Translations under genes and position numbers: made by a program
The notes under the pieces: model-generated
The model's database searches: none
Told to the model about the DNA's origin: nothing
What the model saw: the letters and a program-made list of their open reading frames with translations, nothing else
Assembly: GCA_937952285.1 (NCBI GenBank)
Contig: CALFZE010000084.1
Coordinates: 1 to 24,066, forward strand
DNA from: UBA2428 sp002343545
Lineage (GTDB): Bacteria; Bdellovibrionota; UBA2428
Direction of reading: 5' to 3'
Length of the DNA stretch: 24,066 nt
In this document: in pieces, positions 7,121-15,316 of the stretch
How the letters are laid out: each line of letters starts with the position of its first letter
How positions within the stretch are numbered: position 1 is the stretch's first letter

Positions 7121-8023
7121 ATGAACGAGAACACCGGTTGGCAGAAACCCCACGATTCCCTCATCGCCGAAGGGTTTCGGGTCCGACGCTCGCTTCCCTT
7201 CCGCGGCGGCCGCGGCGTGGGTCCCTTCGTGTTTCTCGACCACATGGGCCCCCTCGAGCTGCGCGCCGGCGCGACGGCCGACGTCGGCGCCCACCCGCAC
7301 ATCGGGCTCGCGACGCTGACCTATCTCTTCGAGGGCGACATCGAGCACCGCGACAGCCTGGGCACGATCCAGGTCATCCGGCCCGGGGACGTGAACTGGA
7401 TGACGGCGGGCCGCGGCATCTCGCACGCCGAGAAAACGCCCCCGGCCTCGCGCGGGAAAGATCGCCGGCTCGAGGGCCTGCAGTGCTGGGTCGCGCTGCC
7501 GCGCGAATCCGAGGACGTCGAGCCGAGCTTCGAACATCACGCCGCCCCCCGCCTCCCCGAGATCGAAGGGCCGGGCCTGCGCGGGCGCCTCATCGCGGGC
7601 GAAGCCTTCGGGCGGCGCTCGCCCGTGCGCACCTACTCGCGCCTTTTCTACGTCCACGCGCAGCTCGAAGCGGGCGCGCGACTAGACTTCGATCCGAGCG
7701 GTCAAGAAGCCGCGCTCTACCTCCTCCGGGGCGACGTCGAGATCGCCGGCGAGGCGCGCGACGAAGCGGGGCTCTACGTGGCACCCCCCGGCGCGCGGCT
7801 CGTCGCGACGAGCCGCGCGGGCGCCGAGTTCGTGCTCCTCGGCGGCGACGCGCTCGCGGAACGCCGCACGATCTGGTGGAACTTCGTGGCCTCCTCGAAG
7901 GAAAAGATCGAGGACGCGAAACGTCGTTGGCGGGCGCAAGAATTCGGGCGCGTGCCCGGCGAAACGACCTGGATCCCGTTGCCGGGCGAAACGACGGACG
8001 GCCCCAAGCGGGACACGCCTTGA
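7121..8023 (+). CDS. Pirin family protein
   Basis: A 300-residue bicupin of the pirin family. The N-terminal cupin contains the conserved block HPHIGLATLTYLFEG followed by EHRDSLG, then GDVNWMTAGRGISHAE. Its metal ligands are all present: H58, H60, H102 and E104, matching the HxH...H-x-E set of human pirin and YhhW. The C-terminal cupin (about 175-265) lacks clear metal ligands, as usual for the family. Pirins are cytoplasmic iron-binding proteins; some act as quercetinases and others as redox-linked regulators, and this sequence does not discriminate. The ATG at 7121 is chosen because the family start aligns there, although the frame is open upstream. It lacks a good Shine-Dalgarno. Its stop overlaps the TTG start of the following membrane protein gene, indicating translational coupling. 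Confidence 0.92.
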   Translation: MNENTGWQKPHDSLIAEGFRVRRSLPFRGGRGVGPFVFLDHMGPLELRAGATADVGAHPHIGLATLTYLFEGDIEHRDSLGTIQVIRPGDVNWMTAGRGISHAEKTPPASRGKDRRLEGLQCWVALPRESEDVEPSFEHHAAPRLPEIEGPGLRGRLIAGEAFGRRSPVRTYSRLFYVHAQLEAGARLDFDPSGQEAALYLLRGDVEIAGEARDEAGLYVAPPGARLVATSRAGAEFVLLGGDALAERRTIWWNFVASSKEKIEDAKRRWRAQEFGRVPGETTWIPLPGETTDGPKRDTP

Positions 8024-8574
8024 CGGGCCTGAAGGAGCGCATCGTCGCGACGGTCCGCGCGCTCCTCGGCGGGCCCTGGGCGCCCTTCGTCCTGGCGGTC
8101 GCGGCGTGCGTCGACATCTTCGTCGTCGTCATCCCGACCGACGCGATCTTCCTGGCCGTCGTGCTCGCGAACCCCAAACGCTGGCTCTCGGCGGCCTTCA
8201 TGGTTTCGCTCGGCTCCGTCTTGGGCGCCGCCTTGCTCGCGGCCGCGCTGCAGGCCTACGGCGCGGATTTCATCCGCTCGCTCTTTCCCTCGCTCATGGA
8301 CTCCTCGTCGTGGACGCGCGCGGCCTCGCTCATGGCCGACTACGGGAATTTCGCGATTTTCTTCATCGGGCTCACGCCGCTCAGCCAGCAACCCGTCGTC
8401 ATCCTCTCCGCGCTCGCCGGCAACTCCGTTTGGGGCATCGCCTTCTGTCTGCTTGCCGGTCGCCTGCCGAAGTATTTCGGCTACGCGTGGGTCGTGAAGC
8501 GCGCCCCCAACTTGCTGGACTCGAGCTTGGGGCGTCTCATGGGGTGGAAAGAGAAGCCCGAGCACCGCGAATGA
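8020..8574 (+). CDS. VTT-domain (DedA/YqaA-like) membrane protein
   Basis: A 184-residue inner-membrane protein. Hydrophobic segments are seen at about 20-50, 55-80, 110-125 and 128-160. The segment FIGLTPLSQQPVVILSALAG matches the VTT/SNARE-associated pattern (an R/L-x-x-P...P...AG re-entrant helix), and the first segment carries the charged D-x(6,8)-PTD-like pair typical of YqaA relatives. DedA/VTT proteins are linked to lipid scrambling and membrane homeostasis. No in-frame ATG exists at the N-terminus; the TTG at 8020, whose last two bases share the TGA stop of the pirin gene (TTGA), is the best start and implies coupled translation. An unusual start codon leaves some uncertainty of the exact N-terminus. 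Confidence 0.78.
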   Translation: MTGLKERIVATVRALLGGPWAPFVLAVAACVDIFVVVIPTDAIFLAVVLANPKRWLSAAFMVSLGSVLGAALLAAALQAYGADFIRSLFPSLMDSSSWTRAASLMADYGNFAIFFIGLTPLSQQPVVILSALAGNSVWGIAFCLLAGRLPKYFGYAWVVKRAPNLLDSSLGRLMGWKEKPEHRE

Positions 8575-8629
8575 CCCTCGGCGCTCCGCTCCAAGACAGT
8601 CGCCGACCTGCCTGCTAAAACTCGTTTTC

Positions 8630-9601
8630 ATGATGAAACTTCTCTTTCCCCTCGCCTTCGCGTTGGCCCAAGCCCCGGTCGCGGCCGCGACCTACGCCGA
8701 AAAGCTCGAGGCGCTCGAAAAGCGCATCGACGTCGCCTTCGACGCGCGTCTCGGGGCGATCGAGAAGGCCCAGGCCGTGCGCTGGCTCTACGATGCCGTG
8801 CTCCAAGGCGCGGTCGCCCGGGACTTCGGCCGCGATCGTCTCGTGCAAGGCGTTCACGTGCTCGGCCCCCGCCGCCTCCTCGAAGGCGAAGCCCTGAACG
8901 AGCAGCTCCGCCTTCGCGAAAACCGTCTCTTCGTGGCTTTCGACGGCCGCGCTTGGAACGTGCAGGCCGCCGGCCTCGGCGCGGAAGCCGAGATTCTCAA
9001 AGGCGTGCGCGCCAAGGAAGCCGCGCTCAAGCGCCTGCTCCCCGCGTTCAATTTCCGCCGCGCGAAGGAACCCGCCTTCCCCGGCGACACGACGACGAAC
9101 GTCGCCTACGCCCGCCTGCTCGGCCAGCTGGAAGAGTTCCTCGTCGCGAACCCCGCGGCCCGCGGCGATTGGTCGCGTCGCTTCGGCGAAGTCCGCATCT
9201 ACGACTCGATCAAGATCTACGACTCGCAGAGCCGCTTCGAGATTCGCCCGATGACCGACGGCAGCTCCGAGCTCGAGATTTCCTTCGGCAAGAGCTCCGA
9301 GCGTCTGCAAACGCCGAGCGACCCCGCCCGCTTCTTGCGCGGCACGCAGGCGCTCCTCGCGCAGGGATTCCGCTCCTTCCGCACCTACCTCGGCGCCGAA
9401 GCCGACGTGCTGAACGCGCTCGACGCCCTGACCGCGCACCTCGCGGCGAGCGGCGACGCCGCGCGACTGCGCGCGGGTGGCGTCAAAGGCTTCCTCGTCG
9501 ATTCCGGCTACGCGACCCGCGAGTCGCTGCTGGAACGCGGCGAGCTCGTCGTGGGCACGACCCGCGCCGACGTCGAACGCATCATCGACCTTTTATTTTA
9601 G
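8630..9601 (+). CDS. Secreted protein of unknown function (323 residues)
   Basis: I do not recognise this family. Residues 1-20 form a Sec signal peptide ending in VAAA. The mature protein is mixed alpha/beta: an N-terminal amphipathic helix (KLEALEKRIDVAF), a repeated strand-like motif IYDSIKIYDS (about 195-204) that looks like an internal duplication, and a helical C-terminal region (about 235-323). There are no cysteines, so no disulfides. Two adjacent ATGs occur at 8630 and 8633; neither has a Shine-Dalgarno, while TGC followed by TAAAAC (8613-8621) lies only eight bases upstream. It may form a transcription unit separate from the VTT gene 55 bases before it. It converges on the RND transporter gene. 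Confidence 0.75.
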   Translation: MMKLLFPLAFALAQAPVAAATYAEKLEALEKRIDVAFDARLGAIEKAQAVRWLYDAVLQGAVARDFGRDRLVQGVHVLGPRRLLEGEALNEQLRLRENRLFVAFDGRAWNVQAAGLGAEAEILKGVRAKEAALKRLLPAFNFRRAKEPAFPGDTTTNVAYARLLGQLEEFLVANPAARGDWSRRFGEVRIYDSIKIYDSQSRFEIRPMTDGSSELEISFGKSSERLQTPSDPARFLRGTQALLAQGFRSFRTYLGAEADVLNALDALTAHLAASGDAARLRAGGVKGFLVDSGYATRESLLERGELVVGTTRADVERIIDLLF

Positions 9602-9624
9602 GAGAATCAGGCGTGCTTTCGCCT

Positions 9625-9732
9625 TGTCCCAAAAGCACTTTCCAGTCTTTCGCAGGGCACTTTTCTCGGGTCAGCCCGCCGAGCTCGCGCGCGAAAAACG
9701 TCCGCCAAACATTGTAAAACCGTTTTGGGACA
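9625..9732. repeat. 108-bp interval bounded by 10-bp inverted repeats
   Basis: TGTCCCAAAA (9625-9634) and TTTTGGGACA (9723-9732) are perfect inverted copies 88 bases apart, filling almost all of the convergent gap between the 8630 gene and the RND gene. The heptamer GCACTTT also occurs twice inside (9635 and 9656) as a direct repeat. The arrangement resembles a miniature inverted-repeat element, but no target-site duplication is visible at the edges and no transposase is nearby; a long-loop RNA structure or chance are alternatives. Confidence 0.4.
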
Positions 9733-9734
9733 GC

Positions 9735-12122
9735 TCAGGCTTGCGGAGCCAGGCGACGGCGGGCGACGCGACGCTCGTAGAGATCGCGCAGGACCGGCCA
9801 CGCGAACATGCAAATGAAGTACATCGAGACCTGACCCAGGCACGAGATCCAGGCGATGCCCTTGAGCATGCCGGCCTGCGCCAGGAAGAGCGACCCGAAA
9901 CCCACGACCGAGGTCAGCGCCCCCAGGTTCACGGCCTGCGCCACGAAGCGTGCCGAGCTTAGCGCCGAATCGCCGCTTTCGAGCTGCCGATGCCGGACGT
10001 GAACGCCCATGTCGATACCGCCCGCGAGCACGGCGGGCACCATCGCGATGTTCAGGATCGAGAACGGCACGTCGACGAGCCCCATGAGCGCGACGAGCAG
10101 CAGGATGCCGAGAATAAGCTGCGCCTCGAGCGCCGCGGCCTCGCGGAGCGAGCGGAAATCGAGCCAGAGCACGAAGAAGGCGCCCACGAGGAAGAGGATC
10201 ATGACGATCTTCCCGTCGTGGTTGATGTGGTCGAGGATCTCGACGAAGACGCTCGCGTCGCTCCCCACCTTGATATCGGGGAACTCGGCTTTAGCCGCCT
10301 TCAGGAAGCGATCGAAGTTGCGCACGCCCTGCTCGAGGCTCATCGAGTCCTTCGTGTAGGCGAGCACGATGGCTTGGCGCGGACCGAAAGCGTCGTGCAG
10401 CTGGATCGGCAGGTCCCGGTCGGCGTGGGGTTTGGCGCGGATCCAGTCGCGGACGAGCTGCGGATCGATGTCGACCCGGGACCGGATCGACTCGTTCGAA
10501 AGCGTCGCGAGGAAGCCGCGGTAACGCTGGAGCTGGCGATCCCGCTCGGCCATGTCGCCGGGGAGGATATTGGCCACGGAAAGCACGGAGTGCAGATTGT
10601 ACTCGGCGAGATGCGCCTCGATCCAAGCGTGGAGCTTGCGGGCCTCGTCGGAAGAAGACGCCATGATCGCGCCCGGCGTCGCGGGACGTTCCCCGTTCAA
10701 GCGATAAACGAGTTTCTCGAGATCGGCGTCGCGCTTGGAGAGGGCGCGCATGCGGTCGAAGTCGTACTCGAAGTAAGACTTCGAGAAGCCGTAGCCGAAG
10801 AGCAGCACGAGGGGCAACAGGAACCACGCCCAACGCAAACCGAAGGGATAGAAACGGAAGAAGCGCTGCGCCCCGCGGAAGCTGCGCGCCTCCAGCCGCA
10901 CCGCGCGGATGAGCGCGGGGAAGCAAAGCACGAAGACGAGGAAGATGCTGAGCACGCCCGTGCCGGCGATCTTGCCCATCTCGGAAAAACCGCGGAAGTC
11001 GCTGAACGAGAGAACGAGAAAAGCGCCGGCCGAAGTCATCGCGGCCGAGAAGAGCGCTCGGGTCATCTGGAAGTAGGTCGTGCGGGCGGCTTCGAGACGG
11101 CTGACCCCGGGTCGCTTTTCTTGGTAGTAGCGGCGCAATAGGTGAATGCCGTACTCGACGCCGAGACCGCCGAGAATCGCGAGCAGGAAGGACGTGACGA
11201 TGTTCACCCGTCCCACGAAGAGGCCGGCGAAGCCCACGACCCACCCCATCGCGATGTTCACGATGAAAAGCGTGAGCAGGGCCGAGCGCACGCCCCCGAG
11301 CCCCGCGATGAGGATCGCGAGGATGACGCTGAAGCCGACCCACGAGGTCTTGGCGACGTCGTTCCGGATCTGCGTCGTGTCGGCGACGTGGTTGACGGCG
11401 CGGCCCCACAGTTGGAAGGGCGTGCCGGCCGGGAGCACCTCGGTGACCTTGGCGCGCAATCCGTCCACGAGTTCTTTCGAGAGCGCGAGATCCTCGGAGT
11501 CGTGCGCGGGCTTGACCCAGAGGAGCGCGTAATCGCCCGCGTCCGAGATGAAATAGCGCTGCTTGCGGGAGAAGCCGTTCTCGCCCTGGAGGTAGCGCCC
11601 CTTGAAGTCGGCGAAGAAATCCTTGGAAGCCTTCACCCGGCCTTCGCGCTCCGCGCGATCGTCGACGAGGCCGAGATCGAAGATCCCCTCTTCCTTGCCG
11701 TCGTTCAGCAAAGTCTCGGAGTTCTTCAGGAGGTCGTCGAAGTCCTTGCGGGGCAGAAGGTAGAGCGCCTGCTTGCGCAAAAGATACTGCTCGCGCTCGT
11801 AGTAGGCGTAGCGAACCGTCGGCAAGGTCTCGACGGCCTCCTTGAGCTTGGGAAAGGAGCTCGTCGGGTCGTCGTGCACGGGCCCCACCACGACGGCGAG
11901 GTAACCGACCCCGCCGACTTCCTTCGCGACGGCCTTCAGGTCGAGGACGGATTGGCGTTGGTCCGGCAGGAGATCCGCGAGCGAGAGCTTGACCTCGATA
12001 TGTCGGCCGAACCAAAGCCCCGCCACCGCGATCAGCAGCGCCAGGCAGCTGCCCATCCACGGACGGTCAAAGGCAAAGGAGAGGAGGGCCTCGAGGCCGC
12101 GTGACTTCGTTGTCTTCGTCAT
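9735..12122 (-). CDS. RND/MMPL family transporter
   Basis: A 795-residue inner-membrane protein with the twofold RND plan: one TM helix near 24-39, a periplasmic loop of about 220 residues, five TM helices (about 260-405), another single TM (432-447), a second loop, and a second TM bundle near the C-terminus. The two halves carry the matching motifs GGLGVEYGIHLLRRYY (about 318-333) and AGGIDMGVHVRHR, with acidic residues in TM4-like positions as expected for proton-driven MMPL/HpnN-like transporters of lipids or hydrophobic molecules. The length suits the family. The cargo is unknown. It lies 39 bases downstream of the CPA2 antiporter gene on the same strand and is probably co-transcribed. 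The Shine-Dalgarno before the ATG at 12122 is weak. Confidence 0.88.
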   Translation of the reverse strand: MTKTTKSRGLEALLSFAFDRPWMGSCLALLIAVAGLWFGRHIEVKLSLADLLPDQRQSVLDLKAVAKEVGGVGYLAVVVGPVHDDPTSSFPKLKEAVETLPTVRYAYYEREQYLLRKQALYLLPRKDFDDLLKNSETLLNDGKEEGIFDLGLVDDRAEREGRVKASKDFFADFKGRYLQGENGFSRKQRYFISDAGDYALLWVKPAHDSEDLALSKELVDGLRAKVTEVLPAGTPFQLWGRAVNHVADTTQIRNDVAKTSWVGFSVILAILIAGLGGVRSALLTLFIVNIAMGWVVGFAGLFVGRVNIVTSFLLAILGGLGVEYGIHLLRRYYQEKRPGVSRLEAARTTYFQMTRALFSAAMTSAGAFLVLSFSDFRGFSEMGKIAGTGVLSIFLVFVLCFPALIRAVRLEARSFRGAQRFFRFYPFGLRWAWFLLPLVLLFGYGFSKSYFEYDFDRMRALSKRDADLEKLVYRLNGERPATPGAIMASSSDEARKLHAWIEAHLAEYNLHSVLSVANILPGDMAERDRQLQRYRGFLATLSNESIRSRVDIDPQLVRDWIRAKPHADRDLPIQLHDAFGPRQAIVLAYTKDSMSLEQGVRNFDRFLKAAKAEFPDIKVGSDASVFVEILDHINHDGKIVMILFLVGAFFVLWLDFRSLREAAALEAQLILGILLLVALMGLVDVPFSILNIAMVPAVLAGGIDMGVHVRHRQLESGDSALSSARFVAQAVNLGALTSVVGFGSLFLAQAGMLKGIAWISCLGQVSMYFICMFAWPVLRDLYERRVARRRLAPQA

Positions 12123-12161
12123 GACGAGACTTCGAAGTTACTCGCGAGACCCGAAACCTGT

Positions 12162-14387
12162 CTAGCGCAGGGCCCGAATCTTGGCGCGATCGCCCACGAG
12201 CCACACGAGGTCGCCGGCCGTCAGGACGAGCGAGGAATCTGGGCTCAGAATCCGCTCCCCCCGACGTTCGATCCCCACGATAAGCCCCTGCACGCGCTCG
12301 CGCAGGCCGCACTCGCGGATCGGGCGCCCGGTGAATTCGGAGCCTTCCTTGAGGGTCAGCGAGGCCAGGCCAAAGGCCTCGGGGATCACGAGGTCCTCTT
12401 CGTCTTGGCCGACCTCGATGGCGGGCCGGCCGGCGGCAAGCTGCTCGTCCGTCCCGATGAGGTAAAGACGATCGTGCGGTAAAAGGAGATCTCCGCGGCC
12501 TGGCGTCAAAAGCGTGCGGTTTCCGCGCCGGATCATCGCGACCGTGAGACCGAAGCGCTCCTTCAAACGGCATTGCTCAAGAGTCTTCGCCACGAGGTCG
12601 GAGTTCGGGGACAACACGAACTCAGCGAGCGAGGCCTCCCAAGGGGTCAAGACGGGGACCCCCTGGGTCTTGGAGGCTTCCTCGCGCTCCTTCTCGTTCA
12701 GGTTCGAGAGGAAACGCGCCTCGAAGGCGCGGTAGAGCGGCTCGGCGTAACGGCTGAAGAAGAGACCGATGATCGAGACGAACACGATGAAGATGGCGTA
12801 GACGGCCTGGACCGGCACGAAGCGGCTCACGACGAAGCCCGTCAGCGTGACGCCGAAGAGCACGCGCACGATGAGGATGCCCAACTGAAGGCGACGCAGG
12901 CGCTCGACCGTGTCGGCCGGGTAATCCTCGGAGTGCGCGGGCGGCCCCACGACGATGGCCCAGAAAAAGGGGGCCGCGGCCGAGAGCGTGAAGAGGCAGC
13001 TCGTGATCGAGACCCAGAGCTCGTTGCCGAAGCGCGCCTGGACCCACGGGAAGGCGACCTGGCTTCCGAGCAGGCCGATCGCGATCACGACGACGGAGTT
13101 CAGCACGACTTTCATGCCGTACTCCTGCCAGACGAGGCCCCAGAGCCCCTGGCCGGAGCCGTTCGAGACGGCGGACTCGTAGCGCACGAGGCGTTGCTTG
13201 AAGGAAGGCGGGAGCTTGTCTGACACCCACGAGTAGATCCGGTCGGAGTAGAGGATTTGGTAGGGCGTCGTGAAAGTCGTCACGGCCGAGACGGCCACGG
13301 CGATCGGGTAAAGAAACTCGCTCGTGACCTTCAGACTGAGGCCGAGGGTCGCGATGATGAACGAAAACTCGCCGATCTGCGCGAGACTCAAGCCCGCCTG
13401 GATGGAGTTCTTGAGGCTGCGCCCCGACACCAGGGCCCCGAGCCCCGAGCTGATGAACTTGCCCACGATCGTCACGGCCGTCAGGAGCAGCACCGTGCCG
13501 AAGTGCTCCTTCAACACGGCCGGGTCGATCATCATGCCCACCGATACGAAGAAGACGGCGGCGAAGAGGTCCTTCACCGGCAGGAGCAGATGCTCGATGC
13601 GCTTGCCGTCGCGGGTTTCCGCCAGGATCGAGCCCATGACGAAGGCGCCGAGCGCCGGCGAGAAACCGACTTTCGTGGCGATCATGACCATCATGAGGCA
13701 AAGCGCGATCGACACGACGAGCATCGTCTCGTCCGAGAGCATCTTGCCGATCTTGCGCAGGAAGACGGGCACGGCGTAAATGCCGACGATGAACCAGAGC
13801 GCGAGGAAGAAGGCCAGGCGCGCCGACGACATGAGCAGCTCGCCGCCCGAGAGCGCCTGGGTCGCGGCCACCGTCGAAAGGAGCACGAGCAAGAGGATGG
13901 CCACGAGATCCTCGACGATGAGCACGCCGAAGACGAGCGAGACGAAATTGCGGCCCTTCAGGCCGAGCTCCTCGAAGGCGCGCACGATGATCGTCGTGGA
14001 CGAGATCGAGAGGATGCCCCCCAAAAAGAGGCTGTCCATCGTGGACCAGCCCAGGAGCCGCCCGGTCAAGTAGCCCGCCCCCAGCATGAAGGCGACCTCG
14101 AAGAAGGCCGTGATCGTGGCGCTACCGCCGACCTTCGCGAGCTTCTTGAAACTGAATTCGAGCCCCAACCCGAAGAGCAGGAAGATGACGCCGATCTCGG
14201 CCCAGACCTTGATGCTCTCCGTATCGACGATCGTCGGCGTGAGCGAAAAATGGGGACCGACGAGGAAACCGGCGACGAGGTAACCGAGCACGACGGGCTG
14301 TTTAAGAAAACGGAACAGCAGCGTGACGGCCGCCGCCATCATGAGGATGAATCCCAGGTCCTGGATGAGCGCGGGCAGATGCAGCAT
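12162..14387 (-). CDS. CPA2 cation:proton antiporter with extra TM bundle and two TrkA-C domains
   Basis: A 741-residue KefB/KefC-like inner-membrane antiporter. Residues 1 to about 390 form the Na+/H+-exchanger domain, with QPVVLGYLVAGFLVGPHF at the start of the core, the VFGVLIVEDLVAILLL helix carrying the ED pair, GFSPALGAFVMGSILAE and QIGEFSFIIATLG. Instead of the NAD-binding RCK_N domain of KefC, the protein continues with about four further TM helices (about 425-560) and then two TrkA-C/RCK_C domains (about 592-655 and 673-741). Such C-terminal domains usually bind small ligands and gate transport. The likely job is K+ or Na+/H+ exchange for pH or osmotic control. GAGGT almost adjoins the ATG at 14387. 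It is divergent from the SYLF gene and likely leads the RND transporter operon. Confidence 0.9.
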   Translation of the reverse strand: MLHLPALIQDLGFILMMAAAVTLLFRFLKQPVVLGYLVAGFLVGPHFSLTPTIVDTESIKVWAEIGVIFLLFGLGLEFSFKKLAKVGGSATITAFFEVAFMLGAGYLTGRLLGWSTMDSLFLGGILSISSTTIIVRAFEELGLKGRNFVSLVFGVLIVEDLVAILLLVLLSTVAATQALSGGELLMSSARLAFFLALWFIVGIYAVPVFLRKIGKMLSDETMLVVSIALCLMMVMIATKVGFSPALGAFVMGSILAETRDGKRIEHLLLPVKDLFAAVFFVSVGMMIDPAVLKEHFGTVLLLTAVTIVGKFISSGLGALVSGRSLKNSIQAGLSLAQIGEFSFIIATLGLSLKVTSEFLYPIAVAVSAVTTFTTPYQILYSDRIYSWVSDKLPPSFKQRLVRYESAVSNGSGQGLWGLVWQEYGMKVVLNSVVVIAIGLLGSQVAFPWVQARFGNELWVSITSCLFTLSAAAPFFWAIVVGPPAHSEDYPADTVERLRRLQLGILIVRVLFGVTLTGFVVSRFVPVQAVYAIFIVFVSIIGLFFSRYAEPLYRAFEARFLSNLNEKEREEASKTQGVPVLTPWEASLAEFVLSPNSDLVAKTLEQCRLKERFGLTVAMIRRGNRTLLTPGRGDLLLPHDRLYLIGTDEQLAAGRPAIEVGQDEEDLVIPEAFGLASLTLKEGSEFTGRPIRECGLRERVQGLIVGIERRGERILSPDSSLVLTAGDLVWLVGDRAKIRALR

Positions 14388-14549
14388 ACCTCACTTTTGA
14401 GGATGTGATCGCTTTTAGCAAGACTCGGAACACGCGATTACGGGAGATGACGAGTTGCGAAATCTTCACCGTCGCGTGACGCGGTCGTCTTGGCGTCGCC
14501 TTAGACTCCCCCTCGTCCGCAAAACCCTTACCCTTCCAAGGAGGATCCC

Positions 14550-15227
14550 ATGAAAATCATCGCCAGCTCTCTCGTCGGTCTCGCGCTCTTAGCGACGTCC
14601 GCCCGCGCCGACAGCATCCAGCAACTCGCGGATCGCGCGGACGACGCCGCCCAAGTGCTTCGCGACTGGAACCGCGGCTCCATCGACGAGCAGATTCCGC
14701 ACGCCCTCCTCGACCGCGCCCAGTGCGTCGTCGTCATCCCGCACATCTACAAGGCCGCGTGGATGCTGAGCGTGCGCTACGGCAAGGGCCTCGCGAGCTG
14801 CCGCAACTCCGTCGGCACCTGGTCGAACCCGGTCTTCTTCCAACTGACGGGCATCGGCTTCGGATTCCAAGGCGGCCTCCAAGCGAGCGACATCGTGCTC
14901 GTGCTCCCGCGCGACAACGCGGCCGAGCGCCTTTCGCGCCCGAACATTACGCTGGGCGGCGACCTCTCCATCGCGGCGGGCCCCATCGGCCGTCGCGCGG
15001 AAGCTTCGACCGACTGGATTCTCCAGAGCGAAATCTATTCCTATTCGCGTAACCGCGGCGTCTTCGCCGGCGCTTCGCTCGAAGGCGCGAGCCTCCGCGC
15101 GAACGTGACGGACAACCGCACGGTCTACGGCAGCCACTCGAGCGTGCTCGGCCAGATGTCGACGATGCAGGCTCCGCCCGCCATCGTGAGCGACTTCGTC
15201 GCGGCCCTCAACTCGATGGCACGCTAA
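14550..15227 (+). CDS. Lipid-binding SYLF (Ysc84) domain protein, secreted
   Basis: A 225-residue protein with a Sec signal peptide (1-20, ending ARA). The mature part is one SYLF/Ysc84 domain: PHALLDRAQCVVVIPHIYKAAW, then WSNPVFFQLTGIGFGFQ, the GGLQASDIVLVL segment, LGGDLSIAAGPIGRRAEAST, and SYSRNRGVFAGASLEGASL. This is the normal complete domain order. SYLF proteins bind phosphoinositides in eukaryotes; the bacterial secreted versions (BPSL1445-like) are envelope-associated with no agreed function. The ATG at 14550 has a near-perfect Shine-Dalgarno (AAGGAGG) and TAGACT (14502-14507) could be its -10. It ends in a strong terminator and so is monocistronic. The neighbouring genes are also stress or envelope types. 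Confidence 0.92.
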   Translation: MKIIASSLVGLALLATSARADSIQQLADRADDAAQVLRDWNRGSIDEQIPHALLDRAQCVVVIPHIYKAAWMLSVRYGKGLASCRNSVGTWSNPVFFQLTGIGFGFQGGLQASDIVLVLPRDNAAERLSRPNITLGGDLSIAAGPIGRRAEASTDWILQSEIYSYSRNRGVFAGASLEGASLRANVTDNRTVYGSHSSVLGQMSTMQAPPAIVSDFVAALNSMAR

Positions 15228-15249
15228 CGCTCTAACGCTCGTTAGCAAG

Positions 15250-15295
15250 AAGTCCGCGGAGCGACTCGGGAGGGGTCGCTCCGCGGACTTTTTTT
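15250..15295 (+). terminator. Rho-independent terminator of the SYLF gene
   Basis: A 16-bp perfect stem (15250-15265 with 15275-15290) closes a nine-base loop and runs directly into seven Ts (15289-15295). A smaller inverted repeat, GCTAACG/CGTTAGC (15223-15246), overlaps the stop codon just before it. This is the clearest terminator in the window. Confidence 0.95.
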
Positions 15296-15316
15296 GGGGG
15301 CGAGCGCGCGCCCAAC

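Noticed and set aside
7138..8019. Plus-strand frame in register with the VTT gene, extending it upstream over the pirin gene
   Set aside because: The translation upstream of 8020 is Arg/Pro-rich shadow sequence; the VTT homology and coupled TTG start begin at 8020.
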